Shown in pieces: positions 37,334-49,834 of a stretch of 64,000 nt of DNA. Both the position numbers and the translations under genes were made by a program. The notes below the pieces were generated by a model. It saw nothing but the letters and a program-made list of their open reading frames with translations, did not search any database and was not told the DNA's origin. Positions within the stretch are counted from its first letter, which is position 1; each line of letters opens with the position of its first letter. This stretch comes from Gymnorhina tibicen (taxonomy: Eukaryota; Chordata; Aves; Passeriformes; Artamidae): NCBI GenBank assembly GCA_013399875.1, contig VXAZ01008167.1, positions 1,513,404 to 1,577,403 of the forward strand. The letters run 5' to 3'.

Positions 37334-40300
37334 GGCTGAACTCATGAAGAATAATTCTTAAGAATCCCAGTAGAGGTACCCACCACAGTCTCAGGATAAA
37401 GGCCTGGAGTGAGAGGCATGTTCTTACAGTCCCTTTGAAAGCAGCCTGATGTGCTCTGCGTGGGGTGAGGCCGTAAGAGCTGGTGCTCCAAAGTCCTTCT
37501 CTTTCCTCCTTCCTTGTCTAGATAAATAGATATTCCCTATCTATGAGAACAAACAGGCTTGTTCAACAAGAAGGTGCAATTGTGCTGTAATACTCTCCAG
37601 AACAACAGACAACATTTAGCATGTAGCTGCTACCTTGAAAATTATTTAAACTGAGGAAAATGGGAAATGAAAAAATAAGGGTTTGCATACCTTCACTTGC
37701 TGTTTTGGGAGAAAAAGCAAAAGACTATGATAAAAAGGAAACTTGAGAAATGCAAATAAATTGGAGTGCAGATCATTACCCCCCAGACAATATTTTAACT
37801 GAGAAATTTTTTATGTGGAGATAGAAGGCACTGCCTATGCTGCATGGGACAAGACTATCATACAAGGAGAATAAGAGAACCTGGAATAATAGAGATGGAC
37901 TGAGCAATAGTATAAATGCAAGGTCCCACAGCTGGGAATAAACACCACTAATATTTGTCATGAATAGAAGCTAAGGAAAGAGAGACAAAAATATTGTGTA
38001 TACAATCAACCAATATGTTACAACTGTGAAAAAGGATAATGTCCTAAACTGTTATGGGATGTGATATTTCAAGGAAAAAATGAAGAGGGATTAAAGCCAC
38101 CATACCAAAAAGCGAGAATATGTGTGCAATTCCCGCCACACATTTTCAAAGCAAATTAAAATGGGAATGGACAGGCAAACAGGTACTTTTTTTGCTCATT
38201 CCAATCAAACAGATTGTCAGGAATAGAACTTTTTTCCTTATAACTGTTGGTCTGAACTACAGAGTGAAAAAAGACATTTAAGCTGAAGACATTTTGTTGA
38301 CTCAAAAGGCAATGACATACACACCGGCCATGAATACAGTCAGCTTGGAAATTGAAAGAAAAAAAATCTATCTATCAGAGAAATTAATCTCTAGACATTT
38401 CCATGGGAAAAACCCCAAAGCATAAACAGAATTTTTGCGGAACTTGATAAATTTACTAAATACTTTTTTATGGCATATTTGCCTCCAACACAATGGGAAC
38501 AGACTTAGTAAACCAGGAGGTGATTTTTTGACTGAAACAAAAGTCATCCTTTGTAGAAGAAGCAAAATTCAAAATATAAATATCCTTGAGTCTACAGTTT
38601 GAACATTTACAAGAGTTTTAAATAGTTTTAAGATCCTAAAGTTTCACCCATGGCTCATAACTTGTGTATCACACATCCGTTTGGCTCTTAGGTTTTATAT
38701 GTAGTTTAAAGAGACAATTTTTCCTTTTGTGGGATTTGTTCCTTTTTTTTTGTGGGATCTTCCAAACACCAGATTAAAAGCATCTGCACCAAACCCATCT
38801 CAGACATCACTGCCAGCATTTAGTCCTTCCTTTGCCATAGAACGGGGTTTTGTCGGGTTCCCTCAGCTTGACAACATTTTTACATCTGGGAAAATAAACC
38901 AAGCAAAACTTAAGGAAAATATAACAAGAAATAATAATACTCATTCTGGCTGGAGGAAAGTGCCAGAACTTGCTGCAGAAAATGACTGGTTTAGTGCTTA
39001 TGTAGGCTTTTCCTGCCAAATTTAGAAAGACAACCCTTAGGAAAAGTTGCTATGAAAAATATTTCCGTAGAAAGAAGGCTACAAGTTAAGGGAGTAGGAA
39101 AGACAGAGGCAACTGTTCTGCAGATTTTCTCTTCAATCGATATGCATCAATGAATTGGAAGTAAATTGCTGAGACTGTGCTAGCCAGGATGCACACCCAT
39201 GTGTGCTCAGGTGCTCACCCATGTGTGAGGCTTGCCCTGACCCAGTGTTGATCTGGTGCTACCCAAGACTGTTTCAGTGGATTTGAAGTCAAGGTGAGCA
39301 GACATTCACAGGAAGCTGGGAAATTCACATTTGGGTTGGACCCCTTTAACTCAACTTCACTTGCTATTTTGTTAAACCCAGATCTTCTCAGAAGACCTAA
39401 CCTGTGGGTCCTGATGCATATGGTCATATTTAAGGACTGGAGACAGAGATGTTATATATCTTCCTTTGCTCCAAAGCGTATCAACATGAACACCAGTACT
39501 CCTGAGAGCTGGTTTCTGAGGCATCTGCACCTTGTGGCTGGGTCTCATCACTGCCCGTGACACAAGCTGTGGGTGAAGCTTTCCCACGTCTGAGGTGTCT
39601 ACAGAAGCCTTCTCCAGGGTGAATTGTCTACTTCTCCCACAGTTAAGGATAATCTTTTTTTGATCTAACCAATAATTTTCACTACACTTAGAAGAACCTA
39701 CTTATGTTTACAGTTTTGTTCCCTTCCACTACGACCAGAGTCAGCAAACAGGTCCAAAATGTACCAGCATAAGACATATGGACACACTTAAGCAGTGTGT
39801 TGTAATATATTCCTCTTTTTCTTTGAAAACAAGGCTAGGAATCCTGTTCTAAAGTCTAGAAAATAAGTTAAAGTACAAAAGAGTATTTACTTTTCTTTTC
39901 AAGACTTGGGATACAAAGAGCTTTCCTTCCACTTTGTGGACTTCTCAGCTTGCTGATGGACACAGGATTAAAAACTGCACTCACAAAAGCAGCAAGGTTT
40001 GGATTCATCCCATCTCATGCAGGCTGAAGACTTGGTCTGTACTTAGTGGAGATGGAAAAAGTCAGAATTGCCTCCCCATGACACTTTCCTCTCTATGCTG
40101 GTGGCAGAGAAACCCCAGAATTATTTTGGTCCTCATAACTTCAAGTGCTGACTCTGGCTGGAGCACTGTGTTCATCCCACCACAGAATTTCCACTGACAC
40201 AAATTGTTCTGGAATTGCTGCAAATGCCTCTGAGAAAAAACTTAATGTAGGGCCCATAGCTGTAGCAGAGAACTCTGGCTCTCTGAAATACAGGGGGATG

Positions 40301-43237
40301 GTGAAAAGGTTTGTGTTTCAGGAACTCTAAACAAGGGTGGCAACTGCATCATTTGTGCTGATGGTAACAGTTTGCCTCCTTTACAGCTATTGCATAAGGA
40401 AAATTTCTACTGCCCACTTTGCAGTGATTTGCCATTTTTACTGTGCCAAAGCAAGGTTTTACAAGTGTCTCTGTCTTTGCACATTAAATCCAGGGCGTGT
40501 AAGACAAAAAGAATGTGGGGCTGGTGAAAAAAGCTATGCATAGGATTTCTTAAGGAAATTTTTCATTGTGTGGCAAAGAAAAGAGAACCGAAGGGTATTT
40601 CATCTGTAAAAGGACAGAATTTGAGAAGCAAATTTTAGGCAGAAAAGTCTAATGTTTTTTCTACTTCCTTTGGCCTTGGGAAATGGAGAATCACTTTAAA
40701 GATGAATTGTGAGAGAACCCTTGAATTTCTTTTCCCATTTCAATTAAATTGGGTGCTCACTCATAGATATTTAAAATAAAAGCAACACTTTTGAGCAGCA
40801 CTCAGTCAAAGAAATCAAGGGTTGGCTCAAAGAGGAAGGTTAATCAGTAGATAGAGTGTTAGCACAGAATGTACAAAACCTGTTGCAGAACAGGGAGTTG
40901 AATACAAGCCTCCTATACTACCTTAAATTACATTGCCTCTCTCTACCTTGCCTTTGTTTTTCACGTGTACTTGAGGTGTTCCCATAGTCCAATAAAAGCA
41001 GGCACTGGTCAGACACATGGATTAAACAAAGAAAACTTCAAAACCAAGTGCAAAACCAGCTTGAGATGAGGATTAATAAAGAAAAATAAGTGGATTATTT
41101 CAAGTTTCAGGACCTGCTATAAATATTTTGCACCAGTCTTTGAATGAGTACCTTGCATTGCACATTGAAAACATTTGTAGGGCCAGGCATTGTCTAATGG
41201 GAGAAGGTGGATGAGGTCCTCTTCAGTGAGGAAAGTTTCTTGGGGAAAATGAAGCCAAGGGTATGAAGTCAGAGGAAAAAATCCAAGGTGTCTTGTCAGA
41301 CCTCAGCTCTGTCAGGTTTGAATTTGAACTAGTGCATATGCAAAGACCTATGCAGCTCTGCACCATCAAAGCCTACTGAATCAAATTTGCCACCTTTGCA
41401 TTTCACAAATACTTTAATCCAACAGATGTCATATTTGACTGCATGTGCCTGTAACCTTCTCTAGTTAGAAATCTGTGACTTGGTTCCAGTTAATCTATCT
41501 ATAATTTTTCCTTCCTCAAATTGGTGCTGCCTAGATGTTAACTAGAAAAGCCCCTTCCTGGCACAGTTCTGTGTGTTTTAGTCATATGTTCCAGTATGAA
41601 TGAGATGTTTGATATGTAAGTCATAAAAGAACTATCCCTCCAGAAAAAATATCATGATCTGACACTGCACAAAGTGCATGTCTAACTGCCCTTAAGTTTC
41701 AGTCATTTAAGGCTTTTAATTTCTGAATGCAATTGTAAAAATGAAAGCTTTGCTCCCAGCACAAGCTTTGTTAATCACACAGTTAAAAATCAGACAAACA
41801 AACACCATCAACAAACACAGCTCCTACTGATCATGATTTCCACCTTCATCCAGTGACTGAACAAGTTTCTTCATTTCCACAGGACACAAGAATGGAAATT
41901 CTTTGAAAATGTTATAAATAGCTTTTCTACTTAATCTGTCTTAATCTTGCTTTATTTTAGTAATCTACTATTTACTCCTCCTTGCCCTGGCAAATCAGGG
42001 GACCAAAACATATGTAATTATTTACATTAGTTTTAAATATCTCAGATAAAAAAGCTTCTCCTCCCTTAATATACATTTAATAAATCCATTTTTCCATCAA
42101 CAGCTTCTGCTTTGGCCTCTATTTGAGACACCACCCTGTGCTCTGATGTAATACACTGCATTCACACGTTCATTTCCAGCCCAGCACAGGCAATGGCAGT
42201 GAGTGCTTTAGGAAGATAGACAGGCAGGTCCCTAAATTTGAGCTCATTTTCTGATTTCTTGCTATCAGTATCCCACAATTCTGCTTCATTTCTTGCTTTT
42301 GCTACCGATTGCCAAATCATAGCTAATTTCAGGGCCTGACCATAAAACCTCACCTGCCCAGATGGATTCCTGCACCTCTCTGGAGCCTGGCAACCCTGTT
42401 TGGCTCTCTGCTGGTGTGAAGATTTTTTAGAGCCATGCAAAAGCCAGATTAGGGCTGATGAGGATGGACTCCACAAGTTATTCTGTTCAACAGTAAAACC
42501 TCAGGCATGTTCACTAATACTCTGAAACAGAGAATTCATTTTCCAAAATAATATTGTGTTAGGACTGCAGATTGCACTGATGCCACCAATACTTTCATCA
42601 CTGAATATTAAGATTTCTTCTTCTTTCCTTTAATCTTCGAAGATACAACTTTCCACCTGATAAAAATCAGCAAAGTATGTTGATAAGCACATCATCAGCT
42701 ACGCCTTTAGATTAGGTTATATTTGATTTAACATTATTAATTATTCTGCTTTCCAATGAGTAATCAGCCAAGTGATTGCCTCCCCAAGCCGTAGCAGAAC
42801 ATCCACACATATTGTGTAACCTGCAACTGTGGTAACCTGAAGGATTCCTCACAGTATAAAGATCTGGATAGAAAACTTGATGAGCTATGTAGGAATTTGT
42901 TCAATAGCTACAGACATCTGTAGGCCAACATCTGGACACCACGTGCAGGTTTAGGATGTACAAGAACCAAAGTAGAAAGAAGGTTGTATTGTCTTGAGTA
43001 CATTTTAACGTCAGTATCCTTCATCCCTTCTGGAAAATAAAATGGTTGAGTTGAAGTACAGAGTAGGGCAGGAGAAGAACCTAAAGATGAGCACGAAAAG
43101 ACAGAATCCCTGCTAATATAAAGAGCTCCATCAAAGCAAAAAGACAAGAAACTGGTCAAAGGAATCACAAAACTATGTGCCAACCAAGCCTGCAGTCAGG
43201 AGAGTCTTATGCACAAAAAGACACCAAACGTTTCTTC
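37334..43237. other. Non-coding stretch without recognisable gene
   Basis: Open frames reach about 104 codons (42162-42476 minus) with nothing recognised. At 42700-42830 an AT-rich block with TTATTAATTATT looks as if it might be a conserved non-coding element, but this cannot be tested here. Confidence 0.55.
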
Positions 43238-43440
43238 ATAAATTTAAAGCCAGATAGGCCCATTAAAAGATTAAGCCTAGCCTCTTGCATTACATTCTCC
43301 ATTAAACCACATATTACACTCTTGGGTTGAATGTAGGAGTTTAGGTTTGACTAAAGCTCATCTTGCAAAAACGCATACAGGACTCATTTGAAAACATCAA
43401 GAAATGCAAGATCCAGTACTTTCCTTCAGGACTCTATGCC
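43238..43440 (-). mobile_element. Ancient CR1 LINE 3' fragment (antisense)
   Basis: The text from 'aatttaaagccagataggcccattaaaagattaagcctagcctc' through 'gactaaagctcatcttgcaaaaacgcatacagg' to 'aaaacatcaagaaatgcaagatccagtac' follows the reverse complement of an old amniote CR1 3' end. It runs through the 'gatgatctaatggtcccttctggc' tail and the upstream 'gattggatgtctttctgaaagatatgc' block. Divergence is high, so this insertion is much older than the 17 kb and 37 kb copies. An A-rich tract (43447-43503) follows it. Confidence 0.7.
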
Positions 43441-43446
43441 AGACTA

Positions 43447-43503
43447 AAAAAAAAAAATTAAAAATAAAAAACCCTACCCCAAATAAAACCCAAAACAAAA
43501 CAA
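43447..43503. repeat. A-rich low-complexity tract
   Basis: A 13-A run followed by AAAT and ACCC-interrupted A stretches (to about 43503). Confidence 0.8.
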
Positions 43504-46500
43504 ATTAGTTATTTTAGTGGCAAAATTTTCATTCAGTTTAGAGTCCTTGTTTCTGATTAAGTCTTCCTGTGCTAGACTGAGCAGAGTTCAACAACCAGTA
43601 TTTTCTCTACTGAAAATATTTCTGTTTCACAGTGAAGTCATCCCTCTATCTTTCTTGCTAGGCAGATGAGTATTCTTAGGTAACAGAGTATTCTCTGTTA
43701 CTTCTGCTTAGAAGAAAGAGTTTGCTAACAAGATTGAAATTACAGCTAATGATTACAGTTTTCCCCTAAAAGTGAGTAAATTGAACATGTTAATCAGTAA
43801 AACTGACAATTTTTTAAAGGTGAAAAGTGGCAAAGAAGAGATAAATTCTGATAAAAACATCAGCCAAGACATACAATGGGAAATTTCCTTGTGGTCTGTT
43901 TCTCAACCATTAGATGTCCCCATGTGCCATCAGGATAGGACAGCGGCCGGGCAAACAAAAGGGACCAAACAGCCACACAAGCCCGTGGGTTTGTAGCATT
44001 CACTCTGTGTGTATGTTTCATCCACATTTACGGCTTGAGAGCAACAATGATTTTCTGAATGTTGGTAATAACTGAATGGTTCCAGAGGGAAGACTCCAAA
44101 GCTGCGGTGACAGTGAAAAAGCTCACTCAGGATCTTATTCAAACAGCCACAGGTTGAACCTTAGTTATTAAAGTCGGTGGTCTCTGTACAAAGAAACAAG
44201 TTTGGAGTAGACAACAGAGGCCAAGTTATTGATAGATATTTATTTACCTACAGATCAGATCTAATCATTCGGTTCTCCCACACTAGTGGCCAAATTGCAT
44301 CTCCCCACCGGAACCACACGACTGTAGAAAGCAAACAAGGTAAGACCACATCTTCAGCTGCCATAAATTAAAATTAGTCAATTAATGCTTTCATCTCAAA
44401 CACCAGTGAGATGGCTGGAGCAGTTACTGCTCACAGAGACTGCCAGCCCTGCCACTGGGGCAGCCCAACAAAATGACCCACAGGCACTGCAGTCTACAGA
44501 AAGGCACATGAAAGTAAACTTTGGTTTGGACTTTGAGCATTGTAGTTCAAGATCAGCTTCACCAGCATTTCAGCAAGATGCTGACCACCAGAAGAGAAAT
44601 GGGGATGACAGCTAGATGCAATAACTGCCTCAGTCATCTCAGTTCAATCTACCTGTGCTCATGAGTGACCTCCTCCCTTCAGTGACAAGCACAAATACCT
44701 TCAATGACATTTTTAGATGAAGAGCAGGTGCTTGAAAACCATTGTTTTACCTTTATTTATCTATTATTTTAGTTAGCTGAATGCTGAACTTGCAAGCCTA
44801 GTTCATCTCCTGAACACCCCAACTTTGTGCTTATTATGAGCAAAGCACTGTAGTGTTCTAACCAATATTTATTCTTTTGTTCACAAAATCATTTCATTTA
44901 CAAAAACAAGCACGAGGACACAGCGTCCTTTTCAGCCCCACTAACTATCAACATTTCCTATGCTTCAACAGATAATCACACACACACACACAAAAAATAA
45001 AAACCATTAAGGAATGCAGTGATAGCCAAAGGATCATTTCTAGATTTACTTAGTCAACACACAGGAACATGGAGACACTCCCCTTTTCATTAACTGAGAA
45101 GCCAGCTTGGAGATGGCACAGGGAGTTTCACAACATTTCCTTTCTGACAGATGAAAGGCTGCAGATTATTCAGCAGTGAAGGTGAGCCAGGGGAAGACAG
45201 GAACATCCAGGATGACAAGGCTGTCCACACCCACTAGTAATTTTTAACCAGAGGACTGAGGTACAAGCAAATATGTGCCAGCTACATCGGTAAAACTATT
45301 TCTTTTAGATGTTCAAGGACAACACTGCGAAGGCTGCAGAGGAGAATTTGCTAGGAGCCCATTTGAAAAGCCACCATTGATGGGCTGACATTTCAATAGA
45401 GATGTGGATGGGGTTGGCCCAAGTACTTTCAGCTGGAGTGGAGTCAAGACCCTGCACACTTAGGGAAAAGTTTCTTGAGGTATTTGAGGACATTGAGTTT
45501 TTCTGTGTCTCCAGTGCTGTGCAAGACATTAGACAATATATGTTTTACTTGGAAAAAAACCATTTATTTCATGGCAATAATGAATGTACAGTCAAAAATG
45601 CCTTCATTCCACCACACACACACCTCCCACTCCCTCATGCTAAGCAGCAGAACTACAAGCAGAAACATATGCTCTTCCTTTCTCCCCCATCCTTCTTTCC
45701 CTCCTTAGTGACAGAAGGTACTTACACTGGCAGCTCTAGAGCAATAAGTTTCACAGACATGCTTGGCTCATACCACAAGTGGTTAACCAAGACATCAATA
45801 AACTACTCAGCAGAGGACTCCAGGGACTTACCTCCGCCGAGTTCTCCCTTGCGGCTGGATTCCAGCAACGTGAAGCCAGTTGCTGGCTCCAGGTCCGCTA
45901 GGAGATGGCTGCAGCCCCACACCCGTTCCCTGGCTCCCTGCAGGCTGTACACAGAGGTTTTGGCTCTGGGGCCCCAGCACACGCTGCCTCCTCCTCGTTT
46001 GCTTTGGCCACTCTCAGACAGCTGGCCTGAATCTTCCCTTGTTGCTGTTGCAATAATGGTTTGAGGAGCAGGGTCAAGGCAGGCCAGGAGACCTGGATGG
46101 CTCTGGCTGGAATAATAAGGGATTTGTTCAGCCAACAACAGGCAGCAGGTTTGACCCTTTTCCCAGGACTGGGGACATAGTAGAAAAGGTCTGAGGTTTT
46201 AACTACAGGGCTAGAGCAGGCAATTCAAAACCTCTTCCTGTAGATGCACTTTTTATGGGCCAAAACAAGTCCATATAAAAGGAGTTTCTGCCAGGAGCAT
46301 TTCTTCCATTTCTCCAGGCAGAATAAACAAAGCACTTCTGTGAGGGGACAAGGACATGCTCACAACAGTTTGGGTCAGTCTTGCAGCATTGCCTGAGATC
46401 CCAGAGCCCTGCAGGGATTTGGTACACAGCAAAAGCTCCTTGGGCGAACCTGGCCACCAGTCAACCCAAAAGGAACAAGGCAGAGGTTGTGCAGTGGTGG

Positions 46501-46939
46501 GGTCAGTGTCACATCATGGAACCAGGGGAGCCCCAACCCTCTTGGTTGCACTCCAGTGTGAATCCAGTCCCTTTGGAGACCTATGAGCAAGGATGACTGA
46601 TATACCAGAACACAGCACACTGAGCTAACTGGGGAGGTAAACTCTCCTGTTCACCTCCCTGTAAGCATGACTACTGACTCCCAGAGATGGAGGAACTCTC
46701 TTTTCTCCCTCCTGGCTGGTGTGTCCCCAGCCTCCTCCCAGCTGTCCCCCCCCTGGAGTTTGGGAGCACCTTAGACCAATGCAGAGGTCACTTTACTGAA
46801 CTGAAGTGCTGGGCATCTCAGAACAGGAGAGCTAACCCAGCTCCCAGGAGAGCCTCCTCCTAAAAAGTCAAGAAAGGTTTCAGCAGCTGGAGTGGAAATG
46901 TGATAAACTTGACCTTGAAACAAGATGCCATTTCCTGGG
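43504..46939. other. Non-coding stretch with a 220-codon open frame of unknown meaning
   Basis: Contains a short (CA)n tract (44977-44992). It also holds the longest open frame of the window (45402-46064 plus) and, overlapping it, a GC-richer patch with a consensus splice donor on the minus strand (45831). Neither frame shows a recognisable domain; see the findings. Confidence 0.5.
44977..44992. repeat. (CA)n dinucleotide microsatellite, short
   Basis: Eight or so CA units followed by an A-rich segment. Confidence 0.85.
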
Positions 46940-47085
46940 GGTAAGAATGATTAAACACTGGGACAGTTTGCCAAGTGAGAGGAGGATTCACTTAGATCCT
47001 TTACAACCAGATTAGATCTCTTTATCAAACCTATGACTTAATCCCATTTCTGGGGAGAAGTTCTACAGTCTAAGTGAGCCAGAGG
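46940..47085 (+). mobile_element. Ancient CR1 LINE 3' fragment (sense)
   Basis: 'gattaaacactgggacagtttgccaagtgagaggaggattcact...accagattagatctctttatcaaacctatgactt' follows the old CR1 pattern. That pattern is 'ttaaccattggaacaatttaccaaggg-gtggtggattct...aaatcaagattggatgtctttct'. It ends near 'ggagaagttctacagtctaagtgag', a degraded form of the 'gaaattctatggcctgtg' block. It has the same general age class as the antisense copy at 43.2 kb but the opposite orientation. Confidence 0.55.
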
Positions 47086-48899
47086 GGAAAGGGGGGTGAA
47101 ATTTGCTAATCACTGCCTCCTTCTTAACCTGGAGTCCATGTGTCTCTGAACATACCATAACTAATGACAGTCATGGTGCAACAAGATCAGAAAGATTTAC
47201 TCCTTCCTACAGCACATCCTGCTTTAAAAAAAAAAAAGAGAAAAGAAAACAGGTGAGAAGAATGTTGGAGGACCTATGGATTTCTGATTTCTCTAACCAT
47301 ACATGTGAGATTTCAGAAGTCAGATAATTTGACTAGCAGCACTGGAAGACTCTCTTCCACCGGGTCTCCTATGGACGTGAGGTCACACTTGAGTGCAATT
47401 TATCTGGTTTCCAAGCACTGCATCTCCTACTCCTGATACAACTGGTAGCTTTCACCAGTAAGCTACACTGGCCCTCAAGGTCCCACTGCAAGAATGAGGT
47501 CAGGTCACCCTGCTGCCAGTGTCTGGGATGAGACACGAGGTGAGCAAGTGAGAGACTCTCCCAGATAATTCATGAGACTTGACAAGTCTAAATGTAGCCA
47601 AGTAGGTTTTAGACCTTCCAGCAATTCCCTTCCAGCAAGTTGATTTCCATCAGAGGTGACACAGCTAATCTTTTCTCCCCTATGCCCTTCAGGGAAGAGA
47701 AGTAGAAACCGAGCTTGGTCTACAGAGTAGTTCACATCATGGCTAACAGCTTCTACTGCTTTTGGTCTCTCTGTCCTGTGCCTGGCCTTCATGCTCTTCT
47801 TTGCCAAAAACACATCAGCTCATCCACCAAACAAGACTGAAAAGGAAGACAGAAGAGGCAAATTAGAAATTTCTTAGTCAGCAATCCCTCCAAGAATTAT
47901 TCTTTTTCAGGCAGTGTAAAATATTCTAAAGCTCTAAATCCTGTAATATATCAGACCAATAGCTGTTTATGTTTGTGGCATTCCTATAGCATCCATACCA
48001 GCACTAATCTCGCTACGTATGGTTCACAGATTTTAAGGTCAGATGTTTGGGATCATCCAGGCAGTATAACACAAACTGCTGAATTTCAGCCAAAATTTCA
48101 CCCACATCAATCCCGTACATTCACTTCAGCAGATTACTTGGGAAACACCTTCTTTCCACTCAGTGAGATCTTTGATTTATATACAGATGGTTCCCTTCTA
48201 TTTCCTTTGAAAACTATGGCTAAGGTTAGAAGAAAACAGGAGACAACAACAACAACAAAACCATCCTATCAATGCAACTCCCCACCCCAGAAGGTTAGTG
48301 AGGAGTTCTGAGTAACTTGCACCAGAGACACTCACATTTTCTGCAAACTGCCATAAAGTGGAAAATACCAGGTGACAGCTCCATACTGGAGATGCTTCAG
48401 CACTCAGTGGGCTTATATAAAAGCCATAATACATATAAAAGTCTAATGTGCCTTCAAAATTACCGCATCTTTTATTTAGAGGTTATTTCACCCTTGTCTT
48501 CCTTTATCGCTCTTTATATGAGTGAAGAGGGGAGGCTGGACAAAATTGAGGCAATTTAGGTTACTAAGTGGAACTAGACTTTATGGTCAAAGTTAGGCTC
48601 TGGAGGAAGAATTTCTTGTCACCATCCCCACGGCCAACCCACCTCTGCTTTGCAGTCAGCTTTGTTTAGGTGCTTCTTCCCAGCTCCAGCCCCCACCCTC
48701 TGCTTGGTGATAAGGCTGTCTAGTGGAAGAGGAAAACACAAACAGAAAGCTATGGAGGGCAGCGGGATGAGGGATAAAAATAGCAGCGGGGCTTTTTGTA
48801 GTGGCATCCTTAGTACCACTAGAGTGAAACTTCTGGCAGCCTTTCTATTTCATGGGATTGGTATCTTCAAGGGGGAGAAACACATATATGCCGTTCTCC

Positions 48900-48917
48900 A
48901 AAAAAAAAAAAAAAAAA
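48900..48917. repeat. Poly-A homopolymer (18 bases)
   Basis: Eighteen consecutive A residues with no retrotransposed coding sequence recognisable upstream. Confidence 0.9.
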
Positions 48918-49780
48918 GCAATAGGCTGAGTTTTGGCCATGTCAGTGACATGAGTTAGAAATCAGCTAGAACTGCTGAAATATAACACTCAGGGAAACAG
49001 TGGAAAACCCCTCCTGGAGTACAGGGTGATGGGGGATGCAGGAGAGAAGTCCCAGCTCCAACCTGCTTGGCAGCCTGAGCTCACACTGTTCTCCCTATCT
49101 TTTTGTTGTCCCCCCTCCACCCCTTACCTATTCTGAGGCTCTTTGGAGCAGGCTGCCTCTACCTGTGTAGCACCTGGAAGACCAATTATGATCTCTAGGC
49201 TCTACTGTAACATATTCAGTGAGACTCCAGTTGGCTCCAAGCTCCACATAGCTCACCAACTACTAAAAAGTTAAAACTTCTTACTTGGGGAAAAAAAGGA
49301 AAAGGAACTATCATTTTTAAAATATAGTAGCAGTAGCAGATCTGCAGCTTATATTTTCCCATTTAAAACAGAAATGGTGCTGAAGAACAAGATGGAGTAC
49401 TCAAGGAAAGAGATGCCCGTATTAGTTTTTCTTCCTCTCCAGAAATTCTTTCTGGTATAAATTATCCCTAAACCTATTTGGATTAAGACAACATTTGCAC
49501 AGAGATTTATTGTCTCTTAATGATCTGCTGTAGCCTTCTGGTGAAGTTGCTAACACTGGGTATCTTCCAAGACCAGATCCCAGACCCTTGTCTGAAATTC
49601 TCACTCTGCTCCAGCATTTCTATTGTATTCTGTTCCTCTGAAGGTCTTTTCCAACCACTGTTTTAATGTACTCTGACAGTGATATCATTGATGCTCCCCT
49701 CCTCATCTGGCCAGATTTGGAAAACTTTCTGCAAGCTGCTGAGCAAGCAGGCTTTGCTGGCTCCTGTCTCCTAAATTAGC

Positions 49781-49834
49781 AAAAAAAAAAAAACCCAAAA
49801 AAATCCCCAAAAAACCCCAAAAACCAAAAAAACC
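49781..49834. repeat. A-rich tract with CCC/CCCC interruptions
   Basis: Runs of A of 5-13 bases are separated by 2-4 C residues. The minus strand reads as a Phe/Gly-rich peptide inside a 69-codon frame, which is compositional. Confidence 0.85.
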
